Shown here: positions 34,701 to 46,916 of the stretch, in pieces
Layout of the letters: each line of letters opens with the position of its first letter
Position numbering within the stretch: the stretch's first letter is position 1
NCBI RefSeq assembly: GCF_025399195.1
Contig: NW_026252103.1
Span: 248,001-312,000, forward strand
Origin: Umbelopsis ramanniana AG
Lineage: Eukaryota > Mucoromycota > Umbelopsidomycetes > Umbelopsidales > Umbelopsidaceae
Reading direction: 5' to 3'
DNA: 64,000 nt
The notes under the pieces: generated by a model
Seen by the model: the letters and a program-made list of their open reading frames with translations, nothing else
Told to the model about the DNA's origin: nothing
Database searches by the model: none
Position numbers and translations under genes: made by a program

Positions 34701-37700
34701 TTAAGGTTTTTGCTCGCTTGTAGCCCGAGCTTGCAAAATCTGCTCTATGGCTTCATTTATGAAAACCCGTTTAGCAGTCATATCTCTTGCAAACACTGTG
34801 GAAAGCTCTTGTCGCACTGTTATAGGTACGAGCGGGGATGAGTGGGTGAGCAAACAAAAAAAAGGGGCATAATAAGCAAGCTAACAAGTCAAAATGGCCA
34901 GTTGCAAAGACCCTGTTCAAACTAACCTTGATGCCTGGTCACTTTCATCAAATCCGCAGTTTCCAAAATGTCGTACAACGCAAACATAATTTTCTGGTCA
35001 CTTGGAAAGTTTTCGGTCGTTGTGTACTCTTCGTTACCGGGAGTGTCACGCACATCCACATGTTGACTAGGCGGTGACGACAGGAAAGATGAACCAGGTT
35101 CTTTTGCAGAGCGAGGGGAGTGTAAAGCTATCTCCTTATTATCCGTTTGAATCTGGTCTGGCTGGCTTGGCTTCTCCCAATCTGTGTCTTCGTACTCTTG
35201 CCATCGCCTCTTCTGAATTGCGCTAGGATCAAACTCAAAGTCCTCGACTTGGTTATCATTTCGGTCTCCGTCAGCGTCAAGCACCATTCGAGTATTGCCC
35301 CATGAAAAGTCATCAAAGTGCCAAAACGCATAGATGGGTATGAAAAAGCTGAATATAGGAATGGCCAAGATGTATATAATCAACCAGGCGACGTGCTCCC
35401 ACTATCACCATTCATTAAAAGAAAACTGGTGAGCTGACGAGTTTCAAATTACCGTACACGCCTTGGTTCACACCCGTTCGGAAACTGATTTCTTACCTTT
35501 CGCCGTACAATAAATATAAACGCTTGCAAGCCATATACACTAGCCAGAGTAATTAAGGACATGAGAGGAACTTGCGATGAATGAGTGCTTATTTCGTAAA
35601 TGAGATATCCCAAGTAGCAAACCACCGCTGGCATCACCAATGTACTGAGTAGATCCAGTATAACCACGAACCGCATGGAAAAACAGCAAAAACCACACAT
35701 CTGAGGCAAAAAAATGAGCTCGCCAAGATTGTGAATGGTAGAGTTAATCCATCGTCGACGCTGTGAAACCAACACAGACCAAGAGTCCGGGGCACTGGTT
35801 AGGCAGGCAGCATTGGGATTGAATTTTGTCTTGTAGGTCGGAAAATGCTTGAGAATCAGTGTGGTAAGGTACCGGTCTTCACCGAGATGCAGAAGATTCT
35901 TTTTATGGAGCGTGTCAACTTTAATATCGCCATACTCTAGCATGACGATATTCGATACTAGTAATGCTTGATTTTTACCCACAGATCGGATGCGGTACAT
36001 ACAGAAGCATCCAGGTAAACATGTAACTGTCCCGAACAAGGATTCGAAAGCCTTGGACAAGAAATGCGAGATGTAGTACTCGTAAACTTGAATCATCGTA
36101 ACCCATGTATCTTTTTCGTTACTCAGCATCGTCTCTCCGCACATACCAATGACCTTATCATCGTTGATAAAGGATGAAACAAGGCTGTTCAGTGAGTCTG
36201 GCATTACCTCAGTGTCAGCGTCCACCATCATGACATACTCGTAGAAAAAAGGATTGACGCCTATGACATTTTGTATCTGATGATAGATTTCGTATTCCAA
36301 AGGGTTCATATCTGACTGATAGTGGACCTTGTTGAGAAATTGCATAAGGACCATTTGCGAGTCTCTTTTTCCTCGATTGCCAGGCTTTTGTCGTTCACCT
36401 TGATTTCCAACCTTCACTACTACAATATAGGGTACCGCATGACCTGAGTATTCGTATAATCCTGAATAGACTTTTGCCATATTATGCTGCTTGTTGCCTT
36501 CACCGACCGCGCTGTAGTAGAGAGCGTCACGATCGATGGACTCTTCTGCACCAAGAATATCCAACACAATGCGTGGTGTCGACTTTTCGTTGCCACTGCC
36601 AACTATCATTCCATCGGTGATTATGAAGAGAAGTTTGCGTTTATCGTCATATTTTAAGGTTGCAATAGAGTTGAGTGTCTTTCGAATGGATTCCTCCCCT
36701 TCTGTATAACAAGGTACTTGGCATACGATAAAGTTGCTGTACTCTATGTCACCAGAGCTCTGGGTCACTTGCAAGGCTGCCACAAATTTGAACAATATCA
36801 CACTGCATAAGAAGCCAGATATGATTAGCAGAAGATATTCTGAGAAAACGCATTGTGGGGAGTTTCTAGCATCGACTTTGCCGACCAAAAATAGATTTCT
36901 TAAACAAGTCAGTTGGCGTTCACGTAAATCATGATCCATGGGCAGTTGGTTAAATAGGTCAGTAATATCAGTGCCGGCAAGAACTTTGAATAACTGCGCA
37001 ATTGTGGTGTCAATGAAATTGACATCAACGTCACTCGGTATGGTCTGGTTTCTGGGCACTTTAAGTGATCTACCACCCATAAAGTAGAAGGTAAGATCGT
37101 AAACGTCTCCATTAAGTATGGCCCATTTGCGCGTACTGGTGATGCCCCCAAATTGACGCGGATTGTTGGCCTGATAACGGACATCAGAAACATCATAGCC
37201 CATGTATCCTAATCGATAGTTCTTTCGCAGATAAGTCATTTTTTCATAGTACCAGTCCGGACGATAATCATCGGTAAAGTAGCGAAAATCATGATATTTT
37301 GCATTGGGGTCTGTGAGACCCACGTAGTTGTCCAAATTCATAGCCAGTGGTACTGGGTTTTGAGCACCTTCGCATAGTGCCGATACTTGAACGGGAAATA
37401 AATGGCTAACATCCTGTCCGGCATATTGTATGAGTGCCATATTGGGGATGATTTCGGAGGCCCAATGTCGAGGAGCGAATTTACCAAGGTCGAAAACCTC
37501 TCCACGAATGCTCACTATGCCGTCTGCACTGCTTGTCTTGGATTGAAGCTCATACTGCGAATATATGTGCTTGACTGGACATATAATATGACTAAAGAAT
37601 GCAATGAACCAAACCATGGCAGCTGAGAGTAGGAGGATCAAGAAACAGAGGGTGAATTTTTCTCTCCATGCCATGCGAATGTCGGGTCGTTTCATATGAC

Positions 37701-40436
37701 CGATCCATCCAAGAAGCGGTGCAGGAATCCACCATGTGATAGCCCACGTTATGATCAACCAGAGTTTTCGAGATCGAGATGATTTTGTGGAAAATAGCTG
37801 TCTATTTTTTGGTTTACATTTCGTGATTGACGGCCCTGATGGGATTGCCGTATCTGAACCGCAAAAAGAAACATCTCTTTCGGATTCTGAGTTGTAGATG
37901 TCAGACATGGAGAACATGTCGGAAAGTGGTCGCATAGTAGCTAATTGTTCTTCATTGATACCTATAACGAGAAGTTTGGCGTTGTTAAAACCTTGATATC
38001 TGATAAGATTTTCATGGTGGTGTAAATGCTCTTACTTGAAGCTTCTTGTCGCAATCGCCGGTAAATGGACTTTTCTTCACATCGAATGTCGTTTTCCAGT
38101 ATTCTCCAAGCGCTATCTGACAAAAAAACCTATATAAACGATTACGATTACCATTTTACAAGCCATATAGCTTCAATACTTGATAGGTGCATACCCTATT
38201 TGTACCAATCAGCATGTAAGATTCATCCCATTCCCTATCTTCTTCCAAGGTTTCGCATTTCTCCACAAACGACATGTCCGAGCTTGCCTTGGCCAGATCA
38301 AGAGCCTGGTGGAAATGCTCACAAAAATCATCGGCCACGTATGTCACTGTATGGTGGAAACTCGCCTTCTTGACTATATTACATACATCATGTTCCCGCA
38401 GTTGATTTTCCAGGACATTTATATCGCATGAGTTTTCTATATTCCCGTCGTTTGACCTAAGACATATGACAATCCAAGCTGTATAATTTTCCAGCTTCAA
38501 GAAGAGGCTATCGGCCTGCTGTCTGAGTCGCTCGCATACAGGTATAGGAGCATCCTCTTCAAGTATGCCAGTCGCTTTGACGTCAATTGTTATCTCCTCT
38601 TTTGTAGCTGCCTTTTGGCCGAAGTCATTAATGCAGGTTTTCACTTTTGCTTGACTAGTACCACCGAGGTAAGGTAAAAAGAGCTGAGCCAAAAGAGAGT
38701 TTTTGCTGCCCTCCCTCTTCGGCGCTTCACAAAATACTGGCGCAAATTCCGTGCACAGATCAATTTCGTGATTTTCGCTATACAACTTCTCAATTGAATA
38801 ACTGACATTCTCGGTGTAGTGGCGGATAATGAAGTCGTGAGTATATGAGAAGGTTATATTTTGGTTGACCTTCTGATGCATCTTCAGGTGCTTCTCAACT
38901 TGGCTGACCATACTCTTGCTTTCGTAACGATTGTTTAAGATGGAGAATATACCATCTTGGGAATTGTACAGCTCCAAGCGGTCAATGTTGTCGTGGTACT
39001 TTACTTCAAGAGGTTGAATGCCCTCTTCCTTGTATTCATCCTGAAACAAACAAAATATTCGTTTCTGCCGAAAGTCGAATAATCTTTCGTTCAAATAATT
39101 GAGACTAAATTTGTAGCATTCGTCCTCGCCTGAAGTTTGCATCGCTGGGATATCCAATAGAGCGATGGAGTTCATGTAATTGGTCGCAGTCAATTTTTGG
39201 TTAATCTGGTTGATAATGTGTTCAAATAGTAGTTTGTATAATGTTGCTGCTAGGAAATGTCTCTGCCGGATCGCCTCTCTCCAAGTCAGGATTCTGGACG
39301 TTAGTTCGCTCCGTATCAACTTAGTCCTATAACGCAGCATGTTTTGAAGGTCGGACTCATCAATCCCTAGTAAATTCGCTATGTTCGTTAAGACAGCAGT
39401 ATTGCGAACCCCAACACCGTCCTTTCCTCTCGTCATGGAATCATCGGCGATAATCAGATTTCCAAGTAAAAGTATGGCGGACAGAATTTGCATGATTTGT
39501 AGTATCACGCCTTGCTTAAATCCCAAAGATAAGAGTGACGCACGAAGAGCCGTCCATTTTTCTTCAGCACGACCTTTCACCAGCTGTTCAACACTGCCTT
39601 TTCCAAGGTAGTTGTATGAGGAACTAGTTTGTAGGTAGCATTGTCTTCTTTCCGTTCCAGTTGAACCATATAATAAGTAAGAAAATACATTATAATTTTG
39701 TTGATTTTTGGAGCAGTTTGTGACAATGTTGTGATTGAAATTGAAATATTGCAAATGTCCACCCGCTATGTGGCCATGATCGTTGAAATAGATATCTAAA
39801 AGTGATGTATACTGTGACGCTCTTACGCTATGTGGTGTCATTGTCGTTCCAAATGCTTCGAGGACAACCTGCGCATCTACGAGCTTTCCTGGGAGCCGTT
39901 TCATTCTTTTCTGGCCACTGACTCCAGTGAGAAAGGCTAGACAAGCATCTCTGCAGGTTGACTTCCCACTCGCTGGACCACCACTGTAATATTTTCATTT
40001 TGAGCAGTTTGATTCCAGCAGTGTCATGATAGTATACTAATAACTTTTACCTAAAGAGAATCACTTGATTTTCTGCCATCCTCCGCATCCTTAGGTATGT
40101 ATCTGATGTCAGTTGATATAAATGCGGCTCTAGTCTTTGATCTTGATCAATTGGGCTTTTGTATTCAAAAATATACTGTTGAAGTAAGTCGTGTTGTTCT
40201 TGAACATCGAAACGCCGAAACGAGTTTACAGCTACTAGGACTGATTGACCAATTCTCGTGTACATTTTTTTGTTCAACAGTCGAGCTCGCAAGGTTACTG
40301 CCACGTCGTTTTCGTCTGGAGTTGTCAACATGGTCAAATCTTGGACGTCTTCGCCCGCCACAAGAAATCCGTCCTCATTTGAGACACGGTTTCTGCTTTC
40401 ATCACTTTCGGAAATTGAGGGTGCTTTCGTCCCCAT
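34701..40436 (-). CDS. chitin synthase with N-terminal myosin-like motor domain and C-terminal DEK_C domain (class V/VII type)
   Basis: Plasma-membrane enzyme polymerising GlcNAc from UDP-GlcNAc. Exons 40436-40051, 39983-38195, 38129-38036, 37961-35497, 35401-34927 and 34816-34701 give 1774 aa. The motor region fills residues 1 to about 750, with a P-loop written SGGPASGKST (129-138) instead of GESGAGKT, a weak switch I region, and LLDIPAMQ where switch II has DxxGFE. A cytochrome-b5-like block (VSIRGEVFDLGKFAP) and membrane helices follow. Catalytic motifs: PCYTEGEESIRKTL, VDADTEV near 1337, CLPGCFCMYR, LGEDRYLT and QRRRW near 1490. The last 38-codon exon (34816-34701) is short and easily missed; it completes DEK_C, running from IMFALYDILETADLMKVT through VRQELSTVFARD to INEAIEQIL. 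The motor is probably a poor ATPase or inactive. Confidence 0.93.
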
Positions 40437-41226
40437 AATAATAAAGATGTGTGTGAGTAGATGACTAGTACTAGTGAGAGTAGTTGAGATGTAAGAGGAA
40501 GCAGTACGTCAGAAGTACCAGAAATTGTACAATTAGAATTCGAACTACGGGGACCTAGAGTGATGGCAAAAATGTTCAAATTGACAATAAAATTACTTTC
40601 TATTTATACTCTTTACTTTGTACAGTGAATAAAGCTATTTACCGTAGTTGCCATTGGTATGGGATGTAACGAAGCTCAACTTACTATCATTGTTCGTCAG
40701 TGGCACCAATTGTCCCTTTCATAGCTTTAAGACAGGCACTTTTTTCCGCAATTGTTTTGGTGATCTAAGCGCTGTGAGCTCCTGGCATTGCGACATTTCA
40801 TCCCGCCTCCCCCTCATTTCATCCCTTCCGTGTCCCTTGCTATACATTTGCTGTTGTGTTTGTTGCTGTTGTTACTACTATACCAGCCCCCTCCCTTTTT
40901 ATCATTCGTAATTGAGGCATCCGTCTGAGTTGATTCTCAAAGTCGCTGTGTACGAAATCTTCCACCATTCCTTGTAGTGGTCCAAGAAAGGGCAAAATTC
41001 AGCATAAACACCCCATATCTGCGACGAACTGGTACTCCACACTTCTTCTCCAAAAATTCTTCTTTAGCTCTGAAAAATCAATTCGAAAATGGAGGAGTCC
41101 TGTGTGCTACAACCTTGCCAGACAACACACGTGCAGGAGCTGGCTTTGATATAGCTCGAAATTTTTTTTATGATCGCCAATTGGTGACCACCGAGCAAAC
41201 CTCTGTTGCTTTGAACACAGTTGACA
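40437..41226. other. 0.8-kb divergent promoter region (chitin synthase / exportin-4)
   Basis: Start codons of the two large genes face away from each other across 790 bp. A 321-bp open frame at 40977-41297 overlaps the exportin start in another frame and has no recognisable content. C/T-rich blocks occur at about 40800-40900. Confidence 0.5.
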
Positions 41227-44200
41227 ATGGATGTTGCTCAAGTTCATGCACACTTTGTAGAGGCATGCTCCGATTTACAGGTATGACAGATCAGTGACGA
41301 TTGCACCTTGGAATTACACAGATTCTTACAACTCTTTGCGCAGGTTCCGGCTACAAGAGCTGCAGCCGACGAAGTTTTAACTAACTTTCGACAAACTCCT
41401 CAAATCTTGCCAGCATGCCAGTACATCCTAGGTTCGTTCTCAATGTATGTATGGACACTTCAGAATGAAGAACGATCCAACTCATGTCTATTTCGCAGAT
41501 AACACCGATGCTCCTATGGTTCAGTTTCAAGCAGCTGCTGCGATATGTGAGATCATCCTCCGTGAGTTTTCGGCTTATCAGACACAGGATTTGGTCAGCT
41601 TGAAAAATTTTATGTTGAATTACTGCCTTCATCGCCCAAAGTAAGTATTTAGACCAACAATGTAGTTGTGGAGTATATAGATCAATCGATTTACCCTCTC
41701 CATCATCAGCCTCCCAAAATATGTGCGAGACCAATTGGTTTTGGCAGTGGCTACAATCATGAAGCGTGGATTCATGGAATGGACGGAAACAGAACGCGAA
41801 AACATGTTTACGAATATTAAAGAATTGTGGGACATGAATAATGAACAAGCGGTAAGCAAATACGAACATTCACTCCCGGTCGAACATAACTGGCTGAACT
41901 GACATCTTGTAGCCTGTGCTGGCCAGCGCTTTGAGCAATGCGTATGTTGATCAGTTTTCAGATATGAAAGCGAGAGCTGTAGGTCTAAACTGGGAGTTCC
42001 ATCACAAGTGCAAAGTGTGGTTTGAAGTAAGTAGTAACATAGGTAACTGGACAAGCGTCTTTAGGAAGTTGATCTGTCTAACAAAATGCATCATAGCATC
42101 ATATGTTGCAGCGGCTTTTTCAACATTCGCTACAAACACTTCATCGTCAATGCCACGGAAGAGAGAATGTCGCTATAGCTTCACCTACTCCTGACATACT
42201 GTTCGAAACCGTCACTTTGGTGGAAAAGATGTTACATTGGGAGTTCGACGAGACCTCCGATCACGCTGCGCTACCTGGAACATCTGGAATTGGCTCAAAA
42301 AACGATAATAGTGATCTTGACAGCGATGAACCTGATGCGCGTCCATCGTTTACCGTTTTCCCTCGATCTTGGAGAAATCTGGTTGGCAACCGTGATATCA
42401 TTTGGCTATTCTTCACAGTAAGTCAAACAAATATAAGGAGCTGCGTACCTGTACCGTTTATTAATTCGTGTATAGCTTTACCTCATTGTACAACATGACG
42501 ATAGACTCTCACACCGACTTCGCCAATGTCTCATTCAGCTCTCTGGACAAAATGAAAAGTTTTTCGATCATGAGCATGAAGCTATTGTTGAATATGCAAA
42601 TGCAATGATATTTGGCCTGCAAAAATGCTTAAACAGGTAAGGCATCGACTGTGTCTACTGTGATCCATGCAGACGTCTTACCTCTCGCTGTACAGCATAT
42701 CGGCCACTAGCACAGATGCTCAATCGATCGAAGAACAGGGGCCTCAAATTTTAGGAGTGATTCAAGTAGCTCGCCGCTTAATAGAGAATTTGCCAGTGTT
42801 GTTGTTAAGTCAGCAAGGAGAGTTCTACATATTTTTGAACGATATCGCAAAGTTGACCACAGTATGCTTGCGTGGTACGGTAGAGGATGTGGATCAAGGA
42901 TGGATTAGTGAAGCATTTGATGAATGCCTTGCCACCTGGGTGTCACTTGGTAAGTGTTTCCAGTACTTTGATTCTTAGGCCGTGGTGCACACTAATTTGT
43001 GATATAATATACAGTTGTTAATCTGCAACAAGCTGAGGAGACAAGTCGAAATAACAACAACGAGAATGAGCGAAAGGAGATAGAAAAATTATCACAGTTC
43101 CTCAAGACGTTCAGTTTTACAATAGTTCAAAACTATATTGATACTCGCATAGAAATGGCAAGTTCAAGTGTACAGGATGATGATGAAGAACTTGATGGAG
43201 GGATGAAAGATAGAGTGAGTGTCGTGTTTGGTTGCCAGAGGCTGTCACTTATAGACACCAACTCACGTAGCTCTTCTCTAAAATAGGAACTATATGCCGA
43301 TCAACTTATAAGTATTGCCACTTTGGCACGTCTGGATCCGTGCCAAAGCTTACACCAACTACAATATGTTGCAACAGAGCAATTCACGATACTCAAAGAT
43401 CTATTTAATACTGGAAACATGGAGATGGAACGTCAGATGGGTATCACTAATGAGCGTATCCATTGGATCCTACTCATATCCGGAAGCATTTTGGCTGATG
43501 CGGGCGAGGGTGAAAAGCCTCTGATTCCAAATTCATTAATGCACCTATCAGGCATGCAGGTAAGCTAAAACTGCTTCTGAGCAACTTCAATTGCAGCATT
43601 TATATCTGATAATGAAGCATTCCATTTTGCATGGGTAGGCTTTGGCCGAAGATCAAGTCGTCAACCTGTCCAACACATTTTTAGAAATGCTGCAGTACTT
43701 GTCGGGATGGGGCACCACCACTATTCAAGCTACATTCTGTAGTCCGCAAGTAGCTGAAACGCTAATTTGGTACATGGAGCGTTGGAGTAAGTCGTATCTT
43801 CTCATAGATGAAGAAGACTATGGATATGTTAGGTAAGTTGGTAACAAAGGTGGGGCCAACGTTTGTACCGTTATAACCTAGATGTTGATCTTGTCATCAT
43901 TATCTTCTTTTCTTAGCCCAAATATTGCTCGACAATTTGGTAAACCTGGCCCTTCCGAAGGTGAAGGCCAGCGAATTGTAAGTTTCCTCATTGATCAAAT
44001 CAAAACCAATTTTGGCATGTGGAATGCAGACGAAGATGTACTCGTCCAGGTAGGCGCATAAGCTAAATATGTTTCAATGAAAGTAGGAGATACTGAGAGA
44101 GGGTGACTTTTTTTTCCTGGTAATAATAGATCATTAGATGGTTGAATACATGTGGTATGAGTCGAAATCTCAAGAACGGATTTCTACATGCAGGTATGAG

Positions 44201-46073
44201 GCTTTTCGTGATGGAAGTCCTTAGGGTGGCGGTCATGTTCTAATAGCGCTCTTATCGGAATGCAGAGAATTTCCCTGGCTTCATAGAGTTTATTGCACAA
44301 AACCTGGAGCATCTTCCAGAAGTTGTCCATAGGTAAGGCTATCGTGTGTAAACCTTGATTTGTCGATCAGCGCACCCTTACACCTAATTCATTGTGCAAC
44401 ATTAGTCCCTTGATCAAAACTGTCGTGGGCATCGCCAGTGGTTCGCAAGATGTTCCGCTTCGCGACAAGTACCTTAGCTTGATATTTGGCATGGTTGAGG
44501 TCAGTTATCTATTTCTACTGAGGCAGATATGGCTATAGTACTGACAGTACGATATATCATATAGAAACGCATTACCGCCATTTTACACGCTCCGACCTTT
44601 ACCCAAGCTTATCAAAATGGGGTTGTGATCGACAGCGTCCAGAATGTACTCGAGGTAAGCAAGCCATCATCAGTGTGAAACCAGCGCTGTTTTCAATGAA
44701 CCAATCGATTGATCATGACTTATTCAATGTTAGATGTTTGACGGCCTTGCGCAAGCATGCGACATTTTCAACACTACCATTATCTTTGAGTTCTGTTGTC
44801 GATTCTTCAACAGCTTTTTACAGTTGATGAATCTGTACAAGAATGTTCCTGAAGTACAGTTGCTCATACTAGAGTTCTTTGCGGATATATCCAGATATGC
44901 GGTAAGTGTGGAGTAGTCGCAGTTTCTGCATACGTGAAATGTGGTGGCTTGAAGACTGACACGATTCTAATATCCGATTCTAGGACTTTGAATCATTGGG
45001 TGATAAGCGAAAAGAATCGTTGTACAATGTCATTATTGAAATATTCAAAGTGTATGGATTATCCAGTAGTGGCAACACAAGAATTTTGACCCAAGAAGAA
45101 GAAGCAGACCAACCGTATGCAGATATTGTCGCTGCTCTGAATATCATGTCCAACATCATGACATCCGAGTTTGAATCATTCAGTATGTTCTGAGTCTACT
45201 TTTTTTGTTTGTTCAACCGCGGAAGAGCAATATTTACTAACACGCCGTATATAGACCGGGCAAATGGTGCTACTGTCGCTCAAGGAAGCCCCGATGTTGC
45301 AGACGTAGTGTTCTTTGGGATCAACTTGTTGATTCCTAATATCAATATGGAGATGCTAAAGGTCAGTTCTCAGTCAGCTGTAAGACAACATGATGAAGGT
45401 TAATTAACATTAATTACTTTGTAAACAGATCCCCAGTCTTTGTCAGCAGTACATCAAGCTAATCTCCAATCTTATCGAATTCTTCCCTGACAAACTGATT
45501 GGTATACCACCTGGATTGTTCGGCAACCTAATGGCCAGCTTAGAATATGGTATGGGTCACGACATTACAGATGTTAACATCCTGTCTTTTCAAGCGATTG
45601 CCCCGCTTGCATTATGGGCATATACCCAAGAGTTGCAACAAGGTAAGTTTTGGGACCATGTGGCTACCATGTGTATTCGGATGGATTTTGGCCAAAAAAG
45701 TGACGAATTTTCCGCCCTCTCCCCCATTCCAGCCCCCATCGATTTTCTCAAGCCTTCCCTTGAGAAATTTTTACATTTAAACTTGGAGCTATTACTGTTC
45801 AAGGATTTTGACCCAAGACTTTTGGACGCCGCCTCAGCCTCGTTGTTTCCCCTCATCTACTGTTGCCGGTCATCTTATCTTACAGCCGTCAACCAAATTA
45901 TCCAACAACAGCCGGTGGATATCCAAGACCGACTTATATCAGCATTCCGTAACTTAGATACAGTCACACCGTCGCATCTTTCAGAGCCTTCGATCGTAAG
46001 ACATAGCCAAGTCTTTAGCGAGGCGTTATTAGGATTGTTGCGCGAGGTTCGCGGAGTTATCAGAGTAAAATAA
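41227..46073 (+). CDS. XPO4: exportin-4 (importin-beta family nuclear export receptor)
   Basis: RanGTP-dependent nuclear export receptor; the animal protein carries eIF5A and SMAD3. Twenty exons: 41227-41280, 41344-41431, 41499-41640, 41710-41851, 41913-42026, 42112-42417, 42476-42636, 42696-42949, 43015-43214, 43287-43559, 43639-43832, 43917-44049, 44130-44193, 44266-44332, 44406-44499, 44565-44654, 44734-44901, 44984-45182, 45255-45361, 45429-46073. All joins keep frame, giving 1164 aa against about 1150 in human. Matches to animal XPO4 include VQFQAAAAICEIILREF, LPKYVRDQLVLAVATIMKRG, WYMERWSKSYLLIDEE, DVADVVFFGINLLIP and a C-terminal LLRE-VRGVIRVK. The first intron was set at 41281-41343, because nearer AGs break the frame. 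Baker's yeast has no exportin-4, so this supports an early-diverging fungus. Confidence 0.93.
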
Positions 46074-46916
46074 AAAGGACCAATTCACCCGCGGGGGCGA
46101 AAATTTCTCTGAAAGGGGAAATAACGGTATGAACTGTTAAACGCTCATGTGTAATGTAAGAAAGATTTTTTTTAGCTACGTTTGTAAGTCAACCCAGCTA
46201 TAGGCAAATTTTGGTAAAAGGTTTCCCGGCTTAGCGATGGCCGGTTGATAACGCATCGTCAATCATGCTTCTGTATTCCCTTCTGATTTGTCTGTGCGCA
46301 TGGTCTTTGCTGAAGTGCAGCTTCGGTTTACCCTGGTTTCAATGGCTTTCGTCGTACTGAACTTTTTCCTTGTACGCGTGATCTCTCATGTTTGACACGT
46401 CCTTTTCTGTACCCTTTTCGTCTAGTAGACTTGCGCGGCCAAAGTAAAAATCTACTTTTTTCCTTTTGATACCATCAATTTTATGTTCCGCTTTTCCGGT
46501 AACGGTCCTTTGTGTCCCAGCGGTATAACTAAAAATTGTCTTTATTCCCGGCTAGCACAGCTTGTCTCTTGGGTTTCCCATTATTTTGAAGATGTGTCAT
46601 CTAATCCATCTGGAATCGCTGTACATTGAGCATCCACTGAATACCGTGGCACTTACCCTCTTTCGTCGATCCTTTTGAACCAACACCGTATATTAGCATC
46701 AGCTGAGTAAGGTTACACGGCAGTTAAAGCTGGGGGACTCTCTCCCCACATCTCTTTTATGGTATGTGGTTGCACAGTAACATCCGCCATGTATCACCAA
46801 AGCGAGAAGAAAAAAAAAAAAAAAAGAAGCATCAACAGTCTGTTTATCCTTAGATATTTTCTCTCTTCTTCTTCTCTCCCTCTCCTCCCCCCTTTCATTT
46901 TCACTTTTTCCTCTTC
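46074..46916. other. 0.8-kb intergenic region upstream of the DH-PH RhoGEF
   Basis: Exportin-4 3' UTR and RhoGEF promoter. A 16-nt A run near 46810 and a strongly pyrimidine-rich leader (46860-46915) directly precede the RhoGEF start codon. No other gene seen. Confidence 0.5.

Noticed and set aside
40977-41297. 106-codon plus frame overlapping the exportin-4 start
   Set aside because: It is out of frame with the conserved protein and has no known features; it lies in the promoter and leader.
41281-41321. Acceptor at ACACAG (41321) for the first exportin-4 intron
   Set aside because: It gives plausible residues downstream but the wrong phase from the first exon; the acceptor at 41343 keeps frame and gives a 63-nt intron.
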